Positions 1-6,821 of a DNA stretch of 64,000 nt are shown here, piece by piece (positions within the stretch are counted from its first letter, which is position 1; each line of letters starts with the position of its first letter). Origin of the DNA: JABMMZ01 sp964438995 (lineage in GTDB: Bacteria > Bacteroidota > Bacteroidia > NS11-12g > UBA955); the NCBI GenBank assembly GCA_964438995.1, contig CAYTMQ010000001.1, forward strand, positions 558,001 to 622,000. The letters run 5' to 3'. The position numbers and the translations under genes were made by a program. Under the pieces are notes generated by a model, which worked only from the letters and a program-made list of their open reading frames with translations, did no database searches and was not told the DNA's origin.

Positions 1-2
1 AT

Positions 3-677
3 AAGTATGAAGTTAGATACTATTATAATGAAGATCAAATCTGTAAAAAGATTTTTGTATTTTCTAAATTTACTAATAGGATTTTTAAACCAGTAATGAG
101 TGGTCGTCGTTATACGGTTAGAAGTATTGATGTGCCGACTTATCCTAAACTTAATTTAATGGCACTTCATTATCAATCCAAAATTAATTGGTCAAATGAA
201 GATCAGCTTGCACATTCTTATGAGATAAAGGAAATAATTAATAGATTCGAAGAAAAGACTGAATTGAAAAACACAATTGTGGTAGGAGATTTTAATATGA
301 ACCCATTTGAGGCTGGGATGGTTCAGACAACTGGTTTGCATTCTGTAATGTCTCGTGAAATTGCTTTAAAAGGTTCTCGAATAGTAGACGAAATTAATTA
401 TGATTATTTTTATAATCCAATGTGGAGTTTCTTCGGTGATCATGGTAAAGGAGATGTAAGTGGTACTATATATTCCACACTATCAAAGCCTATAAATTAT
501 TTTTGGAATATTTTTGATCAAATTTTAATAAGGCCAGAATTATTACCATATTTTCAAGATGAAGATTTAGAAATATTATGTAAATTTGGCGATAAGTTAA
601 CCTTAGTAAATGATGGCAAAATAGTCAGTTCAATTTCAGATCATTTGCCAATTATGTTTAAAATTAATAATTATTAA
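3..677 (+). CDS. EEP (DNase I-like) superfamily phosphohydrolase, 5' end missing
   Basis: The frame is open from the left edge of the window, so this is the C-terminal part (about 224 residues) of a longer protein; the ATG at 96 is internal. Two hallmark motifs of the endonuclease/exonuclease/phosphatase fold are visible: GDFNMNP (from 285), with the catalytic Asp and Asn, and a terminal SDHLP (636-650), with the Asp-His pair. Family members cleave phosphodiester or phosphomonoester bonds using Mg2+; the substrate here cannot be told. The next gene starts one base after the stop, so the two are probably co-transcribed. Position at the edge of an accessory island makes a nuclease role plausible, but that is inference. 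Confidence 0.8.
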   Translation, partial: KYEVRYYYNEDQICKKIFVFSKFTNRIFKPVMSGRRYTVRSIDVPTYPKLNLMALHYQSKINWSNEDQLAHSYEIKEIINRFEEKTELKNTIVVGDFNMNPFEAGMVQTTGLHSVMSREIALKGSRIVDEINYDYFYNPMWSFFGDHGKGDVSGTIYSTLSKPINYFWNIFDQILIRPELLPYFQDEDLEILCKFGDKLTLVNDGKIVSSISDHLPIMFKINNY

Positions 678-678
678 T

Positions 679-1113
679 ATGTCAGAAATAAAAAACTTAT
701 GGCCAGAAGAAATAGCTGATGAAAATTCAATTATTCTGCCTTCAACTATTTTAATTGAACAAGCGAAGTATTTCAATGAATATACTAAAAACGTTCTATC
801 AGCGAACGTAATAACAAAAAAAATCACAATAGGTGGAAGTATTTTTGAAGATTCTAGACCTGGTATTTCACACACCTTATCTGTGAATGCTCCATCTCTA
901 GGGAGTTTCAGTTTTGATTTGGTGAGAATTATTCAGGAAAATATTTTACCATACCCAGTAACTGTACTTTCTTTATTGTCTGAAGAAAAATTTAAAGCGG
1001 ATGGTTCAAATGAAGTGGAAAATGCTTTAGAAATTATTTTTAGAAATAAAAGTGTTATACAATCAATTCAAAGTATAATTCAACAATCAAAAGGAATTAT
1101 TGATGAAATTTAA
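679..1113 (+). CDS. Hypothetical protein (144 aa), paired with the EEP gene
   Basis: I do not recognise this protein. It is 144 residues long with no signal peptide, membrane segment or cysteine motif. The middle (about residues 50-85) alternates hydrophobic and polar residues as beta strands would, and the last 40 residues are rich in Ile, Gln and Ser and likely helical. It starts one base after the upstream stop, so it is almost certainly translated with the EEP protein and may be its partner or immunity protein. The start is the only good ATG at this junction. Base use is AT-rich like its neighbours. Confidence 0.6.
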   Translation: MSEIKNLWPEEIADENSIILPSTILIEQAKYFNEYTKNVLSANVITKKITIGGSIFEDSRPGISHTLSVNAPSLGSFSFDLVRIIQENILPYPVTVLSLLSEEKFKADGSNEVENALEIIFRNKSVIQSIQSIIQQSKGIIDEI

Positions 1114-1133
1114 TTAAATGCTAAATAAGTGCT

Positions 1134-1352
1134 ATGCAAACAGTCAATTTTAGTCTTAAATATGTAGAGAATGAGGCTATGTCTAGCTTGTTAAAAAGGG
1201 TTGAAAATTACATATTTCAAAATTATAATAAAGCAACTCTTCAATATGGAATTAGTAGTGTTAGAGTCAGTGTTTATTATTCTTTTTTTTGGTTTGTCGA
1301 TAACAAAAAACAAGGAATTAAAACACTTGCGATTCAAGCAGATATTGTTTGA
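1134..1352 (+). CDS. Hypothetical small protein (72 aa)
   Basis: A 72-residue open frame begins at an ATG 20 bp after the preceding stop and keeps the same direction, so it could be the third gene of the EEP operon. It has no recognisable domain. The stretch around residues 37-55 is rich in Val, Tyr, Phe and Trp, but broken by Arg and Lys, so a membrane helix is unlikely. Coding status rests on position, length and lack of a better frame, and remains uncertain. Confidence 0.4.
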   Translation: MQTVNFSLKYVENEAMSSLLKRVENYIFQNYNKATLQYGISSVRVSVYYSFFWFVDNKKQGIKTLAIQADIV

Positions 1353-1441
1353 TCTAATTTTATTCCTTTGTTTCTATTAATGTAATAAAACAATGAAATA
1401 AATTGCTCCCGATTGTCTTCATAAATGAAAATCTATATTAC

Positions 1442-1508
1442 AATTCATATCTAATTGCATATAAAATTAACTCTCTGTTTAATTCATATGCAATAACATA
1501 TAAATTTA
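1442..1508. promoter_or_regulatory. Pair of 28-bp direct repeats, probable operators of the HTH gene at 1513
   Basis: Two copies of a sequence starting AATTCATAT (1442-1469 and 1481-1508) are 39 bp apart and match at about 23 of 28 positions by eye. Both contain CATATAAA near their right end. They lie directly before the start codon of an XRE-family regulator, the usual place for self-repression sites. The 39-bp step is close to four helical turns, which would place both sites on one face of the DNA. No clear -7 box is seen. Confidence 0.5.
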
Positions 1509-1512
1509 CCTC

Positions 1513-1737
1513 ATGAAAATCCAGAGTCTCGCAGAGTTTCTCAAAGCCAAACGAAAGGATGTCGGCCTTACCCAGGAGCAATTTGCTGTTAAATCTGGTA
1601 TTGCATTGACTGTAATCCGAAAGGTGGAGCAGGGTAAAACCAATCTTCAAATGGACAAGGTGAATCATTTGCTTTTAATGTTTGGACATGAATTGGCTCC
1701 GGTGAGTATTAGGGATCTTAAAAAAACTGAATTTTAG
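1513..1737 (+). CDS. Orphan HipB-like XRE-family transcriptional regulator
   Basis: This 74-residue protein is essentially one Cro/C1-type helix-turn-helix domain. Residues 5-60 carry the pattern of the family (LAEFLKAKRKDVGLTQEQFA, then a second helix ending in VEQGKTNLQ). The closest well-known architecture is the HipB antitoxin. There is no hipA gene directly after it; a separate hipB-hipS-hipT set begins 270 bp downstream with its own regulator. It may be a leftover antitoxin or a stand-alone repressor. Operator-like direct repeats precede it and an array of inverted repeats starts exactly at its stop codon, so it probably binds one or both. Confidence 0.85.
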   Translation: MKIQSLAEFLKAKRKDVGLTQEQFAVKSGIALTVIRKVEQGKTNLQMDKVNHLLLMFGHELAPVSIRDLKKTEF

Positions 1738-1826
1738 TTTACATCTGCCTCTTAAATGTAAACTAACTCACAACTTAGTTTACATTGGTCACTTGAATGT
1801 AAACTATCTTTCATTTTAGTTTACAT
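1735..1826. repeat. 41-bp tandem array of inverted repeats (TAGTTTACAT / ATGTAAACTA)
   Basis: TAGTTTACAT occurs at 1735-1744, 1776-1785 and 1817-1826, and its exact reverse complement ATGTAAACTA at 1756-1765 and 1797-1806. The arms thus alternate in orientation every 20-21 bp, giving a 41-bp period repeated 2.25 times, while the spacers between arms differ. The conserved arms and unconserved spacers indicate protein binding sites on one face of the helix rather than a simple duplication. The first arm begins with the TAG stop codon of the HTH gene. The array could be an operator for the downstream hip genes, an iteron set, or recombinase sites. Confidence 0.8.
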
Positions 1827-1875
1827 TGAAATGCGGATATTTTCGGATAAATGCGGATAAAACTTATTTTAAAAC

Positions 1876-2011
1876 CACACTATAATGTGATATTTTAGTT
1901 TTAAAGTGTGAAAGTAAGAGATTTATTCGTTAAAATCATATTAAAATGTGATTTGTCTTGTGTAATTGCCCCAAATGTCATAAATTTGTTTCAAAATCAC
2001 ATTATAATGTT
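1876..2011. promoter_or_regulatory. Three palindromic operators at exact 61-bp steps before hipB-hipS-hipT
   Basis: Three 14-bp sites fit the palindrome CACATTATAATGTG: CACACTATAATGTG at 1876, CATATTAAAATGTG at 1937 and CACATTATAATGTT at 1998. All are preceded by AAAA plus T or C. Their starts are exactly 61 bp apart, yet the DNA between them is not similar, so the spacing itself seems to be kept. The third site contains the ATG of the HipB-like protein (2007-2009). HipB proteins repress their own operons by binding several spaced palindromes; this layout fits that, and the last site could also hinder translation start or early transcription. Confidence 0.7.
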
Positions 2012-2213
2012 AGTTGAAGAATTGGGCCTTGTTATCAAAAACAGAAGAAATGAGTTGAAAATTACTCAGCCACATTTGGCGGAATTGGCCAATATAAGTA
2101 TCAATACTTTATATAAAATTGAGAGAGGACAGAGCAACCCAACTTTGGAAGTGATGATAAAAATTGCAGGAGTTTTGGGTATGGAATTAAAATTAGAAAT
2201 TAACAAAAAGTAA
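2007..2213 (+). CDS. hipB: HipB-like antitoxin/repressor of a split HipA (HipBST-type) system
   Basis: The protein is 68 residues and consists of a Cro/C1-type HTH domain (residues 5-60), with the signature helix pair around ITQPHLAELANIS and IERGQSNPT. The frame can be extended upstream to a GTG at 1908, but that extension crosses two operator-like palindromes and adds sequence unlike the family, so the ATG at 2007, inside the third palindrome, is preferred. It is followed after 7 bp by a gene for the N-terminal subdomain of HipA and then the kinase domain. HipB proteins bind operator DNA and the kinase and so couple neutralisation to repression. Confidence 0.85.
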   Translation: MLVEELGLVIKNRRNELKITQPHLAELANISINTLYKIERGQSNPTLEVMIKIAGVLGMELKLEINKK

Positions 2214-2220
2214 TACTTGA

Positions 2221-2550
2221 ATGCGAGCAATGGAAATATACAGAAACGGTGATTTAGCCGGAGAACTTACCGAAGCGAATAGAAGTCATTATATCTTTAC
2301 ATATAATAGTGAATATTTTAAAGATATGTCTAAGCCCTCCATCAGTTTAACATTGCCCAAAAGTCAAATGACTTACGAAAGTGAATTTCTGTTTCCTTTT
2401 TTCTTCAACCTTTTGAGTGAAGGCGTAAATCGAAAATTACAATGCACACAATTGCGAATAGACGAAGAAGATGATTTCGGTTTATTAATGGCAACCGCAC
2501 AATATGATACCATTGGAGCAATTACAGTAAAACCAAAAACAAAAGAATGA
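2221..2550 (+). CDS. hipS: HipS-like protein (separate HipA N-terminal subdomain)
   Basis: At 109 residues this matches only the first subdomain of HipA-type kinases: a short beta-rich opening (MEIYRNGDLAGEL), a central SISLTLPKSQ stretch, and the helix with FFFNLLSEGVNRKLQ that lies over the kinase core in full-length HipA. It overlaps the kinase gene by four bases (ATGA at 2547-2550), so the two are translationally coupled. In the E. coli HipBST system, the separate HipS protein rather than HipB neutralises the kinase; the same job is inferred here. The start could be the ATG at 2221 or at 2230. The clean overlap argues against a broken hipA. Confidence 0.8.
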   Translation: MRAMEIYRNGDLAGELTEANRSHYIFTYNSEYFKDMSKPSISLTLPKSQMTYESEFLFPFFFNLLSEGVNRKLQCTQLRIDEEDDFGLLMATAQYDTIGAITVKPKTKE

Positions 2551-3554
2551 ATTTGAAAGAGATAAAATATTGCCCCGGAACTTTGGCAGATGGATTTGAT
2601 ACTTACAGTCCGGTTTGCTTGAAAAACGTATTCAATAGTAAAAAGGTCAGTCACATTTTACCTTACGATCTTCCTTATAAAGATGAAGAACTGGCAGAAG
2701 AATTTCGAGACAATCGTAAACGCATTTCAATTTCAGGTGTACAGGAAAAACTAAGCTTGGTGCTGGAGAAAAACCAATTGCGCTTGACAAGGGATGGAGA
2801 GCAGGGTACATATATACTCAAGCCGATACCAAGAGATTTAAGAAAAGTAGATCAGGTTCCGGCTAATGAGCATTTGACCATGCAAATTGCAAAGCAAGTG
2901 TATGGTATTAATACAGCGGATAATGCTTTAATATTTTTCAAAGACGGAACTCCAGCATATATTACCAAGCGTTTTGATGTAAAAGAAGATGGTAGTAAAT
3001 GGGGTAAAGAAGATTTTGCCAGTTTGGCCGGAAAAACTTCAGTGAATTCAGGTCCGAATTTCAAATACGAATACAGTTATGAAGAATTGGGTTTGTTAAT
3101 TCAAAAATATGTTCCAGCGTGGAGGGTTGAAATAGAAAAGTATTTCTCAATAGTTGTATTTAATTATCTGTTTTCAAATGGAGATGCACATTTAAAGAAC
3201 TTCGCATTACTTGAAACTGCTAGTGGGGATTATTTGTTAAGTCCTGCTTATGATCTAATCAATACAAGGATACACGTAGATGATACAGATTTTGCATTGG
3301 ACAAAGAATTGTTTGCTGATGGATTCAAGAGTGCAAAGTATAAAAGTTCAATGCATGCTTGCAAAGATGATTTTAAGGAATTTGGTAAAAGAATCGGAAT
3401 TTCTGAAACTAGAATTGATAAATTGTTATTACCGTTTTTAGAAAGGCAGGATCTTGTTGAAGTTTTAATTTCTCATTCGTTTTTAAGTGACCCCAATAAA
3501 AGAGGCTATTTAATGCATTATCAAACTAGAAGGAATTATCTGATTGCAGAATAA
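2547..3554 (+). CDS. hipT: HipT-like serine/threonine kinase toxin
   Basis: This 335-residue protein carries the HipA kinase core without the N-terminal subdomain, which is encoded by the gene before it. The gate-loop region reads RISISGVQEKLSLV at residues 59-72; the Ser-Ile-Ser pair (S61, S63) is in the position of the double autophosphorylation site of HipT. The catalytic loop NGDAHLKNF (D213 with N218) and the metal-binding SPAYDL (D236) are intact, so the kinase should be active. HipT in E. coli phosphorylates tryptophanyl-tRNA synthetase; the target here is unknown. Length, split organisation and motif all place it with HipBST rather than HipBA. Confidence 0.85.
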   Translation: MNLKEIKYCPGTLADGFDTYSPVCLKNVFNSKKVSHILPYDLPYKDEELAEEFRDNRKRISISGVQEKLSLVLEKNQLRLTRDGEQGTYILKPIPRDLRKVDQVPANEHLTMQIAKQVYGINTADNALIFFKDGTPAYITKRFDVKEDGSKWGKEDFASLAGKTSVNSGPNFKYEYSYEELGLLIQKYVPAWRVEIEKYFSIVVFNYLFSNGDAHLKNFALLETASGDYLLSPAYDLINTRIHVDDTDFALDKELFADGFKSAKYKSSMHACKDDFKEFGKRIGISETRIDKLLLPFLERQDLVEVLISHSFLSDPNKRGYLMHYQTRRNYLIAE

Positions 3555-3625
3555 AAACTTATTATAAATTAAAATTGAGCTTTTCAAACAGATTCGGATG
3601 CTTCTTGAGAAAAAAATAATGACAT

Positions 3626-3898
3626 TTATAATGGGTGGCTAAGAAAAAAATCAATCTCCCTACTTAACTGCTCTTTTACATCTTCTTTTTGTTTTTCACT
3701 TTTTCTTCTGCGGTGCATATCCGTATACTTATCAAGCATTGCATTTAAGTTGATATAGTACTTACTTTCAGAGTTTTCCATAAATGCAATTCGCGTCTCT
3801 TTTCGAATCAAATCCACCAAGTTTTGAAATGTATGGGGTTTGGAAATGAGGTTGTCAATGTCATGTCGAAGAGTAATAATGCGTTGTATTTTATCCAT
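3626..3898 (-). CDS. Hypothetical protein (90 aa) downstream of the repressor gene
   Basis: This 90-residue protein is highly charged and probably helical throughout, with a very basic segment (HRRRKSEKQKED) near residues 62-75. I recognise no family. The ATG at 3898 is preferred over a TTG six codons upstream. It lies 59 bp after the stop of the XRE repressor gene on the same strand, so the two are likely in one operon on the repressor side of a divergent control region. A helper of the repressor or a small regulatory protein would fit, but that is inference. Confidence 0.55.
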   Translation of the reverse strand: MDKIQRIITLRHDIDNLISKPHTFQNLVDLIRKETRIAFMENSESKYYINLNAMLDKYTDMHRRRKSEKQKEDVKEQLSREIDFFLSHPL

Positions 3899-3957
3899 AA
3901 TGAAAATAAAATACAAAATTACAACTTAATCAAATTGCTTGTTTTAAAAAGGTATGA

Positions 3958-4635
3958 TTATCTTACGTGTTCGATATCAACCTCAATCCCACCAATCATT
4001 TCAAAAAGATCTTCGTCTTCTTCTGTTACATGTTGTTTTATCTCGTTAAAGGTATTAATCATTAACTTCTCAAGTTTGAAAATAGGCTTGGGATTTAACT
4101 TTGGTTCATTTAGTTTTTTGACTAAATGAGGGAGTAGCTCTTTGAAGATTGCTGATTTGCTTTTCTTATCTATTAAAGACTTTTCAATATAGCCATTCAT
4201 TATTCTCATATATTCAAAGTAGTGTTTTTTATAATATTCCTCAAGGAATTCATTTATATCAAAAATGGTAGAAAGTGCATTAGAGAACTTCATGCCTTTC
4301 GATTTGCGATTCAAGTCAAGTGAAATGTTTATCATTTTTGTGAAAACTTCATATGAACGAAATTGATCAGGCTCTTTGGAAAAATCTATGCCTTGATCCT
4401 TTATTTCATTGAAAGGATTATTAAAATTAATAGGCTCACCAGCAAATTTGTCAGTAAAATAGGATACATTCACACCTAAAATTTGACATATTTTCACAAT
4501 AGTTTCAAATTTGAAAGTATTATTTTTCAACGTAGAATGAAACCCGGTTTCAGACATGCCAATTTTCTCTGCAAGCTGCTTTATTGTTAGGTTTCTTTTC
4601 TCCAAAAGGTCTAATATTCTTTCTTTTAAGTCCAT
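3958..4635 (-). CDS. XRE-family repressor (phage CI-like arrangement)
   Basis: The first 60 of 225 residues form a clear Cro/C1-type HTH (LTIKQLAEKIGMSETGFHST, then an LKNN...ETIVKICQILGV helix). The remaining 160 residues are helical, charged and not a recognisable LexA-type protease domain: no Ser-Lys dyad is seen, so release by self-cleavage is not indicated. It is transcribed away from an excisionase-like gene across a 141-bp spacer that holds a perfect inverted repeat, the layout of a lysogeny-type switch in integrative elements. It probably controls itself and the rightward replication genes. Confidence 0.8.
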   Translation of the reverse strand: MDLKERILDLLEKRNLTIKQLAEKIGMSETGFHSTLKNNTFKFETIVKICQILGVNVSYFTDKFAGEPINFNNPFNEIKDQGIDFSKEPDQFRSYEVFTKMINISLDLNRKSKGMKFSNALSTIFDINEFLEEYYKKHYFEYMRIMNGYIEKSLIDKKSKSAIFKELLPHLVKKLNEPKLNPKPIFKLEKLMINTFNEIKQHVTEEDEDLFEMIGGIEVDIEHVR

Positions 4636-4685
4636 AAAAAGTATTACTTGTCCACAAAAATAATGTAATTTTACGGTTACAAAAA

Positions 4686-4718
4686 ATAGTTATTATGATA
4701 ATTTAAAATAATAACTAT
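4686..4718. promoter_or_regulatory. Perfect 11-bp inverted repeat in the divergent control region
   Basis: ATAGTTATTAT (4686-4696) and its exact reverse complement ATAATAACTAT (4708-4718) are separated by 11 bp, giving 22 bp from centre to centre (about two turns). The site is midway between the start codons of the repressor (4635, leftward) and the excisionase-like gene (4777, rightward). A dimeric HTH repressor binding here could block both promoters. The surrounding sequence is too AT-rich to place -7 boxes with confidence. Confidence 0.65.
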
Positions 4719-4776
4719 ATTTAATTTGCAGTAACAATAATTCATTATAAATATTTAGGCAAAGTTATTAAAAATT

Positions 4777-5019
4777 ATGGAAAATCAGGAAATCTACAAT
4801 GCGCTTAAAAGAATTGAACAGAAAATCGATTCAGTGATGGCACCGGGTACAAAGGAATGGTACACAGTTAAGGAGACTGAATCTATTCTGGGAATCAGCA
4901 GAAGCACTTTCGATCGTTACCGCAACAATGGTCAGATTAAAACAACCAATGTCGGCAGGCAGATTAGAATTCACATTTCTGTTATTCAATCAATTCAGGA
5001 AAGGGGCTTTCAAGGCTAA
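4777..5019 (+). CDS. Excisionase/MerR-type helix-turn-helix protein
   Basis: The 80-residue protein has a short coiled N-terminus (NALKRIEQKIDSVM, residues 8-21) followed by a winged-helix DNA-binding domain of the HTH_17 kind: WYTVKETESILGISRSTFDR at residues 28-47, then a wing around GRQIRIHIS. Such proteins are typical of Bacteroidota integrative elements and act as excisionases or as activators of replication and excision genes. It is the first rightward gene after the repressor and is followed by an AACGTTT repeat cluster and the helicase-like gene. No integrase gene is visible in the window, so a true excisionase role is unproven. Confidence 0.8.
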   Translation: MENQEIYNALKRIEQKIDSVMAPGTKEWYTVKETESILGISRSTFDRYRNNGQIKTTNVGRQIRIHISVIQSIQERGFQG

Positions 5020-5042
5020 ATTGGGTTGAAAATACGTTCTGG

Positions 5043-5116
5043 AACGTTTCACGAAACGTTTCAGAAACGTTTTTCTTAGCGTTAATGTTAACGTTAAAAC
5101 GTTTCGCAAAACGTTT
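5043..5116. repeat. AACGTTT iteron-like cluster before the DUF3987 gene
   Basis: AACGTTT occurs at 5043, 5055, 5066, 5098 and 5110, with a variant AACGTTA at 5090. Several copies sit in GAAACGTTTC palindromes, and steps of 11-12 bp put them on one face of the helix. Between them lies CGTTAATGTTAACG (5080-5093), which reappears with one change downstream of the primase-like gene. Dense repeats next to helicase and primase genes suggest a replication origin or a regulator array. Confidence 0.7.
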
Positions 5117-5162
5117 GCAACGCTTAATTGAAGCCATTTTTCAAAAAATCATGTAGAATTTA

Positions 5163-6605
5163 ATGTTGAATTCCCCAAAAACACAAATCCCTCTGGATGA
5201 ACTCATGGCCGGAGTGCATGATTCATTCAAAGTTACTATGGCCAGTAATGAAAAATCAAATTCATTTGGAGCAAACGAATTGAGAATTGATGAGTCAGTT
5301 GCGTTTCCAGTTGAAATATTTCCAAATGCTTTTAGACATATCATCAAGGAAACAAATGAGAAATTATTATTCCCTGTTGATTTTATATCCAGTTCAATAT
5401 TGTACGCTGTCTCTGTTGCTATTGGAAATAGTTTGTCACTGAAAGTTAAGGAAGGATGGATAGAACAATGCCCAATCTGGTTGGCTCTTGTCGGTAGACC
5501 CGGCACAAATAAATCGCATCCGTTTTCTTTTGCATTAGAACCACTGCGAATAAAGCAGAACGAATTTTTCAAAGAATATAAGAAGCTCTTGAATGAGTTT
5601 GAGCGTATCAATAACTTAAGCAAAGAAGAAAAACAAAAGGAAGGTATTGCCGACAATCCTCAACCTAAATGTAAACGTTTCATTCTTCAGGATTTTACAA
5701 TTGAATCAATGGCTGAGAAACACAATGAGAATCCAAGAGGACTTGGTATTGTGGTGGATGAATTAGCAACATGGTTAGGAAACATGAATAAATACAGTGG
5801 TGGATCTGATCAGGAAGTATGGTTAAGTACCTGGAGTAGAAAATCTTTGTTGATTGACCGGAAAAGTATGAGAGAAGCAATATCCATTGAGTCGCCTTTT
5901 TTATGTGTTGGAGGAACAACTCAGGATGGAATACTGAAGAACTTGTTTTCCGGTGCAAAACAAAAGAATGGATTTATAGATCGTATACTCTTTTGCTATC
6001 CTGGTGAGATTGAATATCCCATGTGGAACAATCAGAATATAGACCCTTATCTCAAAACGGATTATCAGCAATTGATTAACCGAATATTGGAATTACCATT
6101 AGATACGGATGAATGGGGAAATCTCTTGCCGAGAGAATTGCAATTCAGTGAAAACGCGCTAAATCATATAGTGTACTGGTATAACTTGAAATCCCAGATA
6201 CTGAATGATTGTCAAAATACCGATCTAGCGTCCTTATATAGCAAGCTTGAAATTTACTTGTATCGATTTGCTCTTATCATTCAGGTGATGCGATGGGCGA
6301 GTAGTGAGGGTTCACTTGAAGAAATTGAAGAAATTTCGGTTGTGCGGGCAATTGATCTGGTAGAATATTTCAAGAACCATGCTTTGAAGGTTCAAAGTTT
6401 GATGAATCCTCCGGAACTGGATGAATTGGATGATTTGAAAAAGCAATTATTTCTTTCACTGCCTGATACCTTCAGAAGAAAAGAGGGGTTGAGTATTGCA
6501 TTGAAGGTTGGAGTAAAACAGACATCTTTTGATGCTTTCATTAAAAATGACAAATTGTTCATGCGACCTTCCTATGGGCAATTCAAGAAAAAGTTAAAGA
6601 TATAA
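5163..6605 (+). CDS. DUF3987-family helicase-like ATPase of a mobile element
   Basis: This 480-residue protein matches the DUF3987 family, whose members sit in phage, plasmid and integrative-element replication modules. A P-loop is seen at residues 111-118 (GRPGTNKS), with Thr-Asn in place of the more usual residues between Gly and Lys, and a Walker B-like hydrophobic strand ending in Asp-Glu (GIVVDELATWL, near residue 200). A TTQDG segment follows near residue 254, where sensor residues are expected. It lies between two repeat clusters and before a primase-like gene, so it probably unwinds or loads at the element's origin. The start ATG follows the cluster by 46 bp. Confidence 0.75.
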   Translation: MLNSPKTQIPLDELMAGVHDSFKVTMASNEKSNSFGANELRIDESVAFPVEIFPNAFRHIIKETNEKLLFPVDFISSSILYAVSVAIGNSLSLKVKEGWIEQCPIWLALVGRPGTNKSHPFSFALEPLRIKQNEFFKEYKKLLNEFERINNLSKEEKQKEGIADNPQPKCKRFILQDFTIESMAEKHNENPRGLGIVVDELATWLGNMNKYSGGSDQEVWLSTWSRKSLLIDRKSMREAISIESPFLCVGGTTQDGILKNLFSGAKQKNGFIDRILFCYPGEIEYPMWNNQNIDPYLKTDYQQLINRILELPLDTDEWGNLLPRELQFSENALNHIVYWYNLKSQILNDCQNTDLASLYSKLEIYLYRFALIIQVMRWASSEGSLEEIEEISVVRAIDLVEYFKNHALKVQSLMNPPELDELDDLKKQLFLSLPDTFRRKEGLSIALKVGVKQTSFDAFIKNDKLFMRPSYGQFKKKLKI

Positions 6606-6614
6606 CATAAACTC

Positions 6615-6814
6615 CGAAAAGTCCGAAAAGTTAGCGAGAACCATTGCAGCGCAATGAGTTTGAGAATTAAATTACCGAAAACTATCTGAAAACTATTGAA
6701 AACTCCACAGATAAGTTTTCGCAACATTTTGACGACTTTTTGAAGTATTCAATTAAGCAAACCCAATAAAATCAAGCAAACACAACGCACTTTCTGAACT
6801 TTTCGGACTTTTCG
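6615..6814. repeat. Long inverted repeat and direct repeats between helicase and primase genes
   Basis: The 216-bp gap is bounded by a perfect 18-bp inverted repeat: CGAAAAGTCCGAAAAGTT (6615-6632) and its reverse complement (6797-6814). Each arm is itself two copies of CGAAAAGT in 9-bp steps. Inside lie three copies of GAAAACT at 6677, 6688 and 6698 (10-11-bp steps) and one inverted copy AGTTTTC at 6714. No convincing ORF is present. The right arm ends 8 bp before the primase start. This could be the origin of replication of the element or a regulatory loop site. Confidence 0.75.
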
Positions 6815-6821
6815 AAATACT

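Noticed and set aside
1735..1826. Possible CRISPR array
   Set aside because: The unit repeats only 2.25 times, conserved parts are 10-bp alternating palindromic arms, and no cas genes are nearby.
1908..2006. N-terminal extension of the HipB-like protein from GTG 1908
   Set aside because: The extra 33 codons cover operator-like palindromes and do not look like any HTH protein start.
2221..3554. hipA broken by a frameshift into two genes
   Set aside because: The genes overlap by a clean ATGA, each is a full known domain, and the kinase has the HipT-type Ser-Ile-Ser loop, so a natural split is more likely.
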